Positions 1-13,200 of a DNA stretch of 64,000 nucleotides are shown piece by piece. The notes below the pieces were generated by a model. The model was not told the DNA's origin, searched no databases, and worked only from the letters and a program-made list of their open reading frames with translations. Within the stretch, counting starts at the first letter, position 1, and each line of letters begins with the position of its first letter. The translations under genes and the position numbers were made by a program. The stretch lies in the NCBI GenBank assembly GCA_934045905.1, contig OW203762.1:13049647-13113646 (forward strand). Reading direction: 5' to 3'. Source of the DNA: Leuctra nigra (Eukaryota > Arthropoda > Insecta > Plecoptera > Leuctridae).

Positions 1-97
1 TTATTGGCACTTTCATGCATGTGAATTATGGTAGGTATTTAATGGAATTTATACTAGATTAATTTCGTTTCTTTACCAATCAGTAATCAATATAGGT

Positions 98-836
98 CAG
101 GGCTGCCGCCACATACAAATTAATATCCTTTTAAAAAGCATGAAAAATCCGTAAAAATCCGTATGCCCATTAAAAACCTTTAAAATGATGTAAAACTCCC
201 ATATTTCCAGCACTAACTGGGCCACTTGACAGATAAGCTATTGAATTCCTGGCAACATGGGACATGAGAGAAGGGGGGTTGGGTTCTGGACTGACAGCTG
301 TGGATGGAATGGTAATTTTGAATTCAGAATTATAAATATCTTTCTCCCGTTTCCAACACATTATTCATAATGAGCATAATAAATTTCAAAACTATAAGCA
401 CACGCAAGAATAAGGGATGCAATCACTAATCAGGTCATTAACCCACGACCAGCTGCAAACAACTAACAAGTGGATGCCTCAGGCAGCGCGCGCCCCTAGA
501 CACTCAAGACATTGCTCAAGGTCGACCAGTTTCCCCACCCTCCTTCCTCCCTCAACCATTCACTCGCAACCATTTATTGGTAGTATAGCTAGCCTACTTA
601 CACAAAAGGGTGTTTTGAAACAATCTCTGCACTGAAAATTGTTGGACAGGAAACGAAAATATCTTGTCAAACTATACATTTTCGTAATAAATTTGAAATA
701 TTATCTCATTCAAAAGAGAAAATGTGGTTCAACTATGAATCACCAGTATCCGTTAAAGAGTCAACAAATCCGTGTGTCCGTTTTTGTACTCATAAATCCG
801 TAAAAACGGATAATATCCGTAAAAACGGCAGCCCTG
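98..836. mobile_element. Non-autonomous hAT-type DNA transposon
   Basis: The element starts CAGGGCTGCCG and ends CGGCAGCCCTG, an 11 bp terminal inverted repeat. It is flanked by a perfect 8 bp duplication, ATATAGGT, at 90-97 and 837-844. An 8 bp duplication with CAGGG-type ends is the hAT signature. Several short TCCGTAAAAA subterminal repeats lie just inside both ends. No transposase-like frame is visible in the 739 bp, so it is a MITE. It lies in an intron of the Mtr4 gene. A half-site with the same CAGGGCTGCC start is seen near 8281. Confidence 0.85.
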
Positions 837-1087
837 ATATAGGTTACTAAAGAGTCACTTTATTCCATGAAAGTCATTCCCTCACAAAACACAGAGAGTA
901 ATTAGAATAAAACGTGTGAATTGATGCTAGAATTAAGCAGTAAGGAGCCAGCTGTCAAACTAAACAGTCCCCAAAGATGGCGGACCAGTCCAACAGGGGG
1001 GGAAGTGACGTCACGAGAATAGGTACTCTCTATTAATAAGTTGTAAAATCTCATAGTCATGAGTAAGACGTGGCAACAGTTGCGTAC

Positions 1088-1299
1088 CTCCCTGATGCTC
1101 TTGAGGACGGCCTTGCGGTTGTCCGGGGGACGCAGATCCTTGGGGAAGAAGAGCCTGAGGGAGCTGAGCTGCGTGAGGAGCGTCTGGACCACCGGGACCA
1201 CCTCCACCTTGCCGGTCTTGTCCGGGGGACACGGCCGCGGCTCCTCTCCGTCCTCGGCGATGTGCAGCAGCACGTCGATCACGCAGTTGGGGGCCGCGC
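1088..1299 (-). CDS. Mtr4: Mtr4 exon 11 (arch domain)
   Basis: It encodes [18 protein letters not shown] and [20 protein letters not shown] plus [19 protein letters not shown]; 212 nt, phase 1 to 0, donor GTACGC. The following exons are left of the window. Confidence 0.92.
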
Positions 1300-4200
1300 C
1301 TGCAATAACATTAACAATTAACATAGGGTTGTGCGGACCTTCAATGTGAAGTTCAACTGAACCTCGAGATTTCCGAATCTTTTCCAAACCTGAACCGAAC
1401 CTTTAAAAACTGAAATTCCATTCCAATAATGCTTTTTGTACAAAGCAAAGAGATTACGTATATAAATTTAATACAAAGCAATGAAATATTGTGGTTTCTG
1501 TTTATTAATCCTTGAAAAAACACCTGTTACTATATAGCCATTACGAACCATTGTATCTCAGTGTACAATTTACTTTATGAATTGTGATGTGACCAATAAG
1601 TGATTTTAATTGATTACAGAAGGCCAAGTCTTGAAACTTACGCCTTCAGGACGCAAACGCTTTAGGACGTCATATAGTCCCATTTACTGTAAGAGTGATC
1701 GACATTGAAACATAAAGTCAAGCCACTTATTTGATTGGCATCCAGCAATCTATTGGAAACAATTTATTAATATTATAATTATTATTACAGATGTTATTCA
1801 GTCATAAAACCTTATTCAAAATTAAGATAAACAGTTAACAGTAGATTTCAAGGTCATCATTCTTACAGTAAATGGGACTTTATGACGTTCGAGAGCGTTT
1901 GCGTCCTGAAGGCGTAAGTTTCAAGACTTGGCCTCCAGTAACTCGAAGGTGGAATTAACAAATATTTGGGAATTTGTATTATTGGATTTTGTGATGAAAA
2001 GAGAAGAGCAAAAATATGAAGAACTGTAAAGTTTGTGAGAGGTACGGCAAGTAAATCAATTACAGAACGTGCAAGGATGGGTAAATAAGGAAGTGAACAG
2101 AACTTAGTGAAACAAACGATGTATGTTGTAAAACTACTCCTTTAGGTGCATGTGTGGATAGGTACTTACCGGTATTATGTAAATTAGAGACTTGATAAAA
2201 ATAAAATCTCTTGTATTGAAGAAATGAAATATGTGTTGTACCTTTGGGTCCGTCGGCAAGCTTCTTGAAGTTGATGATGATTCCCCACTCAAACTCCTCG
2301 TCCTTCTGGTATCGGACCTTGACGAGGCGACCGGGCTGCAGGAACGGAATAACATACTCGGGCTTGGTGACGAAGGCGCGGAACTCGATGGCGAGGGCGT
2401 CAAGTTGCTGGCGGAGGCGATAGTACGCGGCAATCTGCGTCTCGCGAGGGACTTTCATCGAGTCGTATTTACTCTGCAGCTTCTTCACGTCTGCAAGGTG
2501 CAAGAGAGTGGAATATGACGCATGTGAAGATATGATTTGCTGATGTTGGATCTGGGGGCCAATTCTTGAGATTCACGTTTTGAAACCGTGTTACGGTTCG
2601 GACCTGTTTCGGACCGGTTGTCTTCACATGTGTGCAAAATTTCAGCTTGATCGAAGAAAAACTCTGACCTTTTTACCCTCAGGTAGCAGAAAAAAAAAAC
2701 ACAAAAAAAACAGAGCTCCGTGCCAAAAGAGTTTCGGGGCTTTCGGACCGGTTTTTCACTGCTCAATTGTACTTTACTAGGTTTTCAAACAGTGATAAGG
2801 AGTATAGTATTGCCATGAAACAATAATGAAATTCCTAGAAAGATCACTTAGGGCCGGTCTTTCAATACTCTGCTCAAGTCTCAATTGGCTGTTAACAGTT
2901 AGTTAGTACAAAACTCTGCCTTTCTATTGGTTGTTGCCATGACTTTACAGTCCTTATCAACCATTTTAAATAAATTGAAAATGAATACACTTCCCAATAA
3001 TATGGAAAAGACTGCATTTCATTAGGAATTCAGTTATTAATAGGTGGCTTCATGTGTTCCCTTTTGGAACAAATCGCTTTGAAGCAAGATTATCAAAAAT
3101 TAATAATGCCCCAAACAAGATTTATCTTGAGTCTTGCCCAATGTCAATATTTAAAACACTTTTTATATTTTATTTTGTAATATTTTGAGAGGGTAAAAGA
3201 GGTTGTAATAGTTTTTTTATGGCACTACTTAGGTAGTACAAAACTATTTGTATGACAAAATTACAACAATTTAACAATGTTAAGGTAAAGAAAACACTCT
3301 GCGAATGCGTGCCACTCACTGTCTACGAGCACGGGTATGGACGCCATGTTCTGGAACTGGAAGAAGCTGCGCTCCAGCATATACTCGGGATTAATCTCCT
3401 CAACGCGCAGCAGATTCAGCACCATGTTGTAGGTGAGGTGGAAGGCGGAGTTGATGGGGTCGGGCAGCCCCTTGACGATGTCGCGCCCCACGCTTGGCGA
3501 CACCTTCTCGTCGATCATCAGGATCACGATGCCCTTGTCGTCCAGCCCGCGTCGCCCAGCGCGCCCCGACATCTGACACACGTGACGGCATTCACACACA
3601 ATGATCAACTGACTCTAGCTGAAGTCTAGACCCAAATTAATCTAATGTACATGTTTTTACATTTATTCTCTTCAGGTCAAATGTGATTTTACTCATAAAA
3701 TAGGGTAGACACAAATTAGGGTTATGCATACCAAAATATATAAAAAAGGTTTATTTTCGAACAAACCAAACTGGATAGAAAGGTTCAGATTTCGTACCTC
3801 CAGATTCGTTTTAAACATAATATTTGAATTTTCGAACTAATCATGAGGTGATTTACTGTTGATTTTAATACTTTTATGTTGATTTCGATACTGTAATCAA
3901 TTAAGAACACTGATTTCATTGGTCCAAATACATGACATAAAGTCAAGACATAAGAGCATAAACAAACTGTTCAATACCAATGTTATGTAGTGTCATCTTC
4001 TCTATTTCATTTTAAATCAACATCTGGTATTATTTGAAAACCACAGAACATGAAGGGAGGTGTATTGTAGATAGGTACACAGTTTTTCTCTAAGACACAT
4101 TGCTCTTTTGAAAAGTCCAGCAATGCGGCTTACAGGTTTGAAGCAAGTTAACATCAACATTGGCTATAGTGTAAAGCGAAGGGGTTGGGGAGTCATTAAA

Positions 4201-7200
4201 CGGTCAGTTAGCTTGAAAATAAACTGATCAGCTTAACTCACATTCAATGAATGAATGCCCATATAGTGCAATATAATGCCTAGATAAAGGAAAGTCCAAC
4301 GTGTCGGAAAATCTGTCAACAATACCTACATAGAGAGCCTAGCTGGCGTACCTGTATGTACTCGCCCGATGTGATCCATCGGAAGTCCTTGCCATCGAAC
4401 TTGCGCGGACAGCTGAAGAGCACAGTCCGCGCCGGCATGTTGAGCCCCATGGCGAACGTCTCGGTGGCGAACAGGGCCTTGATCAGACCCTCGGCGAACA
4501 GGATCTCGATGGTCTCCTTCAGGATGGGCAGCAGACCGCCGTGGTGGATGCCGATGCCGCGTCGTAGCAGCGGAACAACGTTCTCCACCTGCCGAGTCAA
4601 GCGATACGTACATGACACTAAGCATGAAGCATTGGCATCTGCAAGATTTGTGCAGTAGGGGGTAATAAGATGTTAACGTTCAATGGGGGAAAGACGGGAG
4701 GAGGACCCCCGTAAGTTCAGAGCACAAGCCATGGGTCCTGATTCTACAACTATTTTCAATCGCTAGCGGAATTGAAAGTGTATATAGCTTATGCAATAAG
4801 AAAAAGCTCATTGCTAGCGGATTTGCTTCCCACTTTGAAGTTATAAAATCAGGCTTCCAGGGGAAATCTTCGTAAATTTAAACTCGATTGCAAGCATTTA
4901 GGTGTGTTGGACCAATCTACGTGTACCATACTATGCTATGCTAGTACGTACAAAACAGAACAAAAAGCCCCAAAAAGGTGTTTTATTCCAGTTTGAGCAA
5001 TATTCTTTAACATTTTTAGAATCATGAACATATGATCATTCAGAAAGTAGCCCAAAAATATCAAAAGTGAGGCAAAGTATTCACTTTCCTAGGAAAAGGC
5101 AAACAAATTGTTTTTTTGCATTTTTATGGGGGATTGGGGTGGGGGTGACGCTCAACCCTGCGTGGACACCCCTGCTATGTAGTATTGGTCGAGCGTGAAC
5201 TGCCAAATGAAACTCATTTCTTGTACTCCCCGACAAAATTCAAACGTGAACCTGTCAATCTGCTCAGCCGATGCGTCAACGAGGATCCCAGACGTACCTG
5301 AGGCAGGTATTTGTCCTCGTCGTAGAACACATCCATACTAGAACCTGTCAATCTGCTCAGCCGATGCGTCAACGAAGGATCCCAGACGTACCTGAGGCAG
5401 GTGTTTGTCCTCGTCCGAGAGCACGTCCATGGCGTTCTCGAACACCTCGTCCACCATCTTCTTCTCGGCCATCGTGTTGAAGTCCAGCTTAGCCATCTGC
5501 ATCGCGTACAGCTCGCAGTCCTTCTTGCTGAAGCTGAAGACGATGACGGGCGCGTAGTTGCGCTCCATGATCATCTTCACGATCTTGAAGATGTTCGACT
5601 CGCCTGGAAGTACGCAACGCAGTCAACACAACGTGTCACACACTACTCACTAGTGCTACAATTGATATTATTATAATTGAGCGAGCATTACCCCGGTACT
5701 CTTTTGACACTTTCACTGTGTTCTTTGTGTGTTTTTGTCACCAGTGCCAAGGTCAAACAGAAAGGATCAAAGGTTCTGAAACTTAGCCATTGATGGGAAA
5801 AGAACAAAAATAGTATGTACACTCAACCAATTATAAAATGGTACTATTTGAGTGAAATGGATTCACTGATTGTAAGGTTCCTTGACTCCTTGTTATTATC
5901 AATGAAATCAGAGCTCGCCTACTAGAGTTGGATGACGAGTTAGCATAGACTTCTCGGATGATGCAATCAAATCTTTTTTAGCCAATCCGTTTCTTTCGAA
6001 GACCATTTTATCTTTTGTAGGGAGTACCTACCTACATCATTTCAATGCGATCATTATTTTGATGTCGAAATATTTCAATAGTAGTTGTATTTGATGTCAA
6101 AATGTTGACTTTGAAACTGCCCAAACAATTTGGCCATTAAAACGGAACCATTCATGTCCGTGTCTTGGAGGGTGTTGAGCTTTCCACTTACCCTTGTTGG
6201 TGAACTTCATGCCTCCCTTCCGGCCCTTCTGGTCGCCCTTGGCTGCATCCCCGGCATTCTGCAGTACAGCCATGGCCGTGTTGAAGTTGTCTTCTTTGAA
6301 CGTGCCCTGGAAACAACGACGTCAACATGAGCGGTTGGAGTGAGACGACACTCGGCAGTTCACTTGTTGGTGAACTTCATGCCTCCCTTCCGGCCCTTCT
6401 GGTCGCCCTTGGCTGCATCCCCGGCATTCTGCAGTACAGCCATGGCCGTGTTGAAGTTGTCTTCTTTGAACGTGCCCTGGAAACAACGACGTCAACATGA
6501 GTGGTTGGAGTGTGATGACACTCGGCAGTTCACTTGTTGGTGAACTTCATGCCTCCCTTCCGGCCCTTCTGGTCGCCCTTGGCTGCATCCCCGGCATTCT
6601 GCAGTACAGCCATGGCCGTGTTGAAGTTGTCTTCTTTGAAAGTGCCCTGGAAACAACGACGTCAACATGAGCGGTTGGAGTGTGATGACACTCGGCAGTT
6701 CACTTGTTGGTGAACTTCATGCCTCCCTTCCGGCCCTTCTGGTCGCCCTTGGCTGCATCCCCGGCATTCTGCAGTACAGCCATGGCCGTGTTGAAGTTGT
6801 CTTCTTTGGAAGTGCCCTGGAAACAACGACGTCAACATGAGTGGTTGGAGTGAGACGACACTCGGCAGTTCACTTGTTGGTGAACTTCATGCCTCCCTTC
6901 CGGCCCTTCTGGTCGCCCTTGGCTGCATCCCCGGCATTCTGCAGTACAGCCATGGCCGTGTTGAAGTTGTCTTCTTTGAAAGTGCCCTGGAAACAACGAA
7001 GTCAACATGAGCGGTTGGAGTGTGATGACACTTGTTGGTGAATAGTCCTTCAAATTGTGATTCAAAGGGCTCGTAATTGAAAATATGTAACTGTCACTCG
7101 CACTCCGGGCAAGATAATGAAGAAACATCCCTCGAGGAATCCTTGCATCCCTAGATGATTTTATTCAACAACACCTAATTTTGAAGTTTCAATAGTAGGA

Positions 7201-10200
7201 CCTAATTCAAAGACTTCGTAATCTTTTAATTCGACTACGTTCTTTGAAGCTAGGTTCTTGCAAATAGTTCGATTTCAAAAGCTATTCAAAACAATCCAAT
7301 TAGATAAAAAAATTTCAGTAGGTAGGTAATGAAATTTAATTTGTAAGGTCCTTTCTTACAAGTAAGTCGCAAAAATATGTCTTCTAATAAAGTTGGTCGT
7401 CAGCTGGGCAAGTAACCGACAATTTTTAGTCACCAAGCCATCATTCTACTTGCCTTGGGCGAGCGGGCGAGCGCTAATTTCGAGCCCTAATGATACATAA
7501 AAGCAAATTCTTCACATTTTCTTTCACAATTATTAAAACTAGGTGAAATAAAACTTCATTTACTTTTAAAATCTGTCATTTTCCCTGGTAAGTTTCACAA
7601 TGATGTACACTCAAACCAACTAAAAACGGTATTTGAACAAAACTGACAGGTTCCTTGGCAATCTATCCTTGTTATTGTCAATGAAATAAGAGCTCGCCTA
7701 CTAGAGTTAGATAATGCATTAGCACAGACTTCATGGGATGATGCCATCAAACCTTTATCAGCCAATCCTTTTCTTTTGAATACCGTTTATTATTTGTTCG
7801 CGTGTACTTACGAATGCCGAAATGTTCCGGCTGTACTCACGTCCTCGTCTACGACCAGATGAATGCCGTCGCCGCCCGCCGGGAAGATGTAGTGCTGCAG
7901 CGGCACGGGCCTGTAGTCCGTGTAGACGACGTGGCACGGCTGCTGGTGGAGATGCGCCACCCACTCGGCGAACTGCCGCGCGTTGGGGATCGTCGCCGAG
8001 AGGAACACGTGGTGCACGTTGTTAGGCAGCAGGATCAGCGTCTCCTCCCACACCACCCCCCGCTCCTTGTCGCGCATGTAGTGGATCTCGTCGAACACCA
8101 CCCACCCCACCTCGCGCATCACCTCCGAGCCCCGGTACAGCATGTTGCGCAGGATCTGCAGGCAGATTGCATCATGTTATGAACAGATGTATAACGTACG
8201 CTGAACTTATCAGAAATTAATATTTCCGATCATTTTAAATTAGAAAACCTAATTTATATACCAGTAGGTATACCTTATGCAGGGCTGCCACTCAGTTAAG
8301 TCTTCAAAATAGATTACAAGTGACTAAAATGACTGGTATAAGTGACCAAATAGTGACATGTTTTAATGAGATTTGCGCTTTTTTAGTGAAAGTTGCATGT
8401 TTATTTTCGATAACAAGACTCTATGTAGTACCTAACAAACTACTACCTAACTTGTTATTTCAGACACCTGAATGATATCTGAATACCTAATGCAATTTTG
8501 CTCAAAACTAAGTTTTGTGTGAAGCAGTCACGTGAGAAAATATTACAAACGGAGAGCTGACCAAAGATTCAAATTTGAAGATGCTCGCTTCACTCATTAA
8601 TTTATGATAGTAGCAATAAACTAACAAAACATTTAACAATAAATGTAAACATACATTCTTGATAAACAATTAAACATAACTACTGCTACTCAACAATGTT
8701 AAAAAAAATCCTAAATTATTTAGTATCCAAGACATCAGTTTGTAGTTTTTCAATCTGATCTACCTAGTTCACTTCAGTTAAATTCCTCTCCGACTTATAA
8801 AATTACTTTCAGTAGATATTTTATTTTCATTGGTCAACAAAATGTTACACATCAAAAGAAACATTACACAAACAGTTATTTAATATGAATTGGATTCCAA
8901 TATTAAATAACTATTTCTGAAATGTTTCAATTGAAAACACATTGTGTTGTTCCTTGCAACATGAATAGCTACTGATAGACTTATATGTTAATGACATCTT
9001 TGAATGTGATTTGAACACAAGAATAATCCTGGGATGAGACTGCCGATGCGAGATCTTCCACTGAAATGTCGGATACGGTTCCATCAGAACCAAGCGTACG
9101 ACATGTTCAGGTAGTTGCTAAATCAAGATCCAGACCAACGAGCAGCAAACAGCGGCAACGGCAATACAAGTACTTCATCATTTACTATTCACCTACTAGT
9201 ATTTAAGTAGTCTCCAGCACTCTGCCGTTGGAGCTGAGTGTTAGTGTCTCTGACGGAATGTTTACTAGATCAGCCCAATTGCACTTTATAAGCCGTTTGG
9301 GGCCGTTTATCTACGTGTACTACATGCCTCGTTAAATATTTACTGTCGTAACACAGCTATGAAAAGCTATTAAGTTTCTCTCTCAAACTATTTTGTCTGT
9401 AACTTCTTATGCCCAGAACACAAAACACATTGGATGCATGGATGGTTATGTTAAATTATTCAAGGCCATGACTGCATGTTTTGTATGTGAGTTATAACAT
9501 TTTAGAGATGGGTTCTAAGATCCAAGGTCATATCCAATGTTCGAGGGGGATGTGTCATGTGTAGAGGCTTAGGGGCAGAAGAATTAATTCCGTGCAAAAC
9601 TGTACTCCGTTGTGATAGCTTACATCCCTAAGCCGTGACACAATTAAATAAGCATAATAAATTGTGTGATTCGTATTAACACACAGTTAACACAGAAAAC
9701 TTGTATATTTTCAGAACATAAAAAACGTAGGTACATACATCCAGTGTATATTGGATAACTTGGTTCTCGTCATATCACTGAGGAATACTCGTCCCTTTTC
9801 GTAGCTTCGTAGCTTTTCCTTTTATGAGACGAACAGTATTGTTCGACCCTTGTTCGACAGTTAAGCTCTGACAAGATACAAACCTTTTAATGACCTGCCA
9901 CCCCTTCCACCTACACTGTTGCCATTTTATACAACTTTCGTAAATTTTAAAAGACAACTGCATTGAGATATTTAGCATCACAACACAACCAAACAAACAA
10001 CCATTTTCCGGACACCTGCAGTGGTTGAGAGATATTTACAACCGGACACGTGGCAAAACACTCAGGATTACAAACTAAGCCCACTGTTGCATTTTACACA
10101 GCATTTGCTGAACTGGCTACACGCTCGCTGGGACGAGTATATCGCAACATTGAGCGCGCTCAGTAGTTGAATGGGAGATTGTTCAAGTACACCAGTACTA

Positions 10201-13200
10201 TTTATAACTCCATGGTTCAAGTCTGTACCACTTGTTGCTGCCATTGTGCCAGAGAGACGTGGGTTAAGTGTGACGACCTTGCCGGGGTTACACTGTCCTT
10301 GGGATGGGACATTAAGCCAGCACAGCGGAGGGAGCTACCGACATACTAGCTTGACTTCCTGACAGTTACAAATCCTCAACAAACTTCACCTCCTGATGCA
10401 GAGTTATCAATTGAGCTAGGATGTTGAAGCTGCAGTGGTAGTGCAAGTCCTGTAAAGCCATTCAAATAAACCAGCTAAGTGACTTATTATAAATAAAATA
10501 AGGATATCTGAAGATCTGTAGCGAAGAGTGGAAGATTCAGAGTGAATCAACATGTGGTTGCATGTGTCAACAATGTAGCATGCAAACAGGTGTTTGTGTA
10601 CAGTAAGAAATACTTTTACATATTCAACAAGTGTTTAGTTTAACAATGCAATGACTATGGAGAACCCATTTATTATTGTCTCAGATCACTGTTGGTGTTT
10701 CCATGATTGCCAACAAAGTGTTATAAAAGTTAAATTAACTTCAGATGTGAAAAATTAATTTCAGTAAATAATTGTGTAATATAACAAACGACTTCTAAAG
10801 TTCCAGTTTACTTGAAGAATAAGTTCAAATATCAGAGTCAGAGTATCCTGTACAACTTGAAATAATTTTTCAGAAGAGAACACAGCAAGGAATCAATTAA
10901 TTCCATCTCTTATATTTCTGACAACGCAGGAGCAGTCAAGAAGTCGAAGTCCCTCTTCTAGAACACTACAGTGAAGAGTTGATAAACACATTCATTGATC
11001 AAGAAGACCCAAGACAAGAACAGAAGCAACTGACTTTCAACATCACTTAGTTATCGAAGAAGATATTACTTCGATATTACTTACTCATTACATGTAGACT
11101 TTAACAAGTACAGCTCACAACTGTCAAGTTATTGTCTTTATCATATACTAACTGTTAAAGGATCTAGAATTATTTGTTTCTTTGTTTATAGTATTGCCCA
11201 GCGCTTATGACGTAGCAGATCTGTCAGGACTGTTAATTAACAGTGTTTCTTCATGGCTTGTTTGTTTCTTGCAGAGTCAGTTGGTCTGAGAGAACACATA
11301 CGCTCGTTTAATGTTGACCTGCCCTCATTAAGACCATACGAGAACATCTGTCCCACACACTCAAGAAAAGAACGCCCATCTCAAACCATCGCCAACAATA
11401 ATGAACTATAAGTCAAGGATCTAGCCGAACTACATTACTGTACGTGCATGAACATTACTTTTTATATGAAGTTTCTTACTTTATATACATCATCGTTATA
11501 AAATCTTATAATTACTATAAGTAATAGCGCCAATACTAAATAGCTAACAAACTAAGTATGTTTCTAAATGCCCTTCGTTGGGAAGAAGCTAGCGTCACTC
11601 TACAACATATAGTTAGACTTCCACCATTACACACTTCAGGAGCACGATCACCACAAAACAAACTTCCACATCAGATGATTCTTCATGGCTTATTGTTACA
11701 CGAACATATGCAGCAGAATACTTCCAGTTACGTTCTTTTGTCCGTTTTTATTTTTTATTCGTGTTTATTGATTTTGTTCTTTTTAGTAACAACCTTCCTT
11801 GAATAGCACTTAATTTCTGCAGAGCAGTTCCTATCCTTCTGCTCAGGAGATAAATATCGATAAAATTGATATTGATAATAATACTGAGAAACTACTGTAC
11901 CTTAGCGGTTCGTAAAAAAATTCATCTGTGCATAATTGAATGCAACTATTTAGTTTGGGAATCGTAGCTGAATATAGAACTAATGCTGCTTGTGCTTACT
12001 TACCATTGTCACGGACAATGAATCGAGGTAACTAGCTCCTCTCACTGACCCACTTGTTTAGGCTCATTCACAATGCACAGCTAACTTTATCTTGAAACGA
12101 TAACGTTAACTTAAGAATGTTTGATTTACAGAATCACTGGGTAGCATTACAACGGCAAAACTAACTTGACAACGTAAAAGTGAAAATTACCAATAATCTT
12201 CAAACATTCACGTTATCGTCAACCATCGACCTTGAGATCAACCAATAGAAATAGTGCAACAATACAAAGATACCCGAGGTGAGACAAAGAATCCCGAGGT
12301 AGGTATTCTATTTGAAGTGTTGTGATTGGCTGACCGTCATTGTGAATTGGCTAAAGTTAAAGTTAATGTTATCTTTATTGTTTCATGTTCAAGTTAGTGG
12401 AGCATTGGGAATAAGCCTTAAGGCTTTGACATCATGCTGTCTTCTCCTCCAATGATCCATTATGTGGAGTCCCTGAAGAGTGATGCACTACATTGTTGGT
12501 AACCTGAGCAACTCGAGATCGGGTAACCAATACCGGTGGAGAGTGGGTCGGGGAGGGGGGCGATTTTATAACGAAAACTAAAACATTCAAGGTCAGAATG
12601 ATTTCGTTTTCGACATAGAATAGGCTCCCTGGCTGTTTTGATACGTTCAAATTCTGCTTCATACTAGTTCAACATTGTATTTGTTAAATACATGATATTT
12701 AACTTTATATATAAAATAATCAATACCTACCTACCTACCTAATTAAAAATTGTGTCTTTAGATTGATTAACAACAAAATGCTAAATCCTTTCCGGGCAAG
12801 CTAACGTTTTGTTTTGAGTTCAAGGGCTCTATGTCAACAATTTCAATGTCTGGAGCACGACAGAATAAGAAACAAGCTTTCAGATGTGCTGAATCTTCAA
12901 TATTAAACAAACATGCACAATATCCTTGTCCGTCGTTTTCGAATAAGCAATGCAAGACGTTACTGATGGCCTTGAACAACTAGACTTTAATCATCTCTTC
13001 CAAACAACGAGAAACTTGAAACATCAGTTTCTTCCATGTAAGTTCAACTTCTTCTTTACATCAAGAAATAGTTTGTGGGACAACTTAATCATAGCTAATT
13101 ATAGAACTAATGATGCTTGTGCTTATGTAACATTGTCATGGACAGTGAATCGAGGTAACTAGCTCATCTCACTGATCCACTTGTTAAAGGCTCATTCACA

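Noticed and set aside
12767..12979. 70-codon minus frame as a live exon or gene
   Set aside because: The related copies are frame-broken, no start or splice sites support it, and it lies inside the triplicated intron block. Kept only as a decayed fragment.
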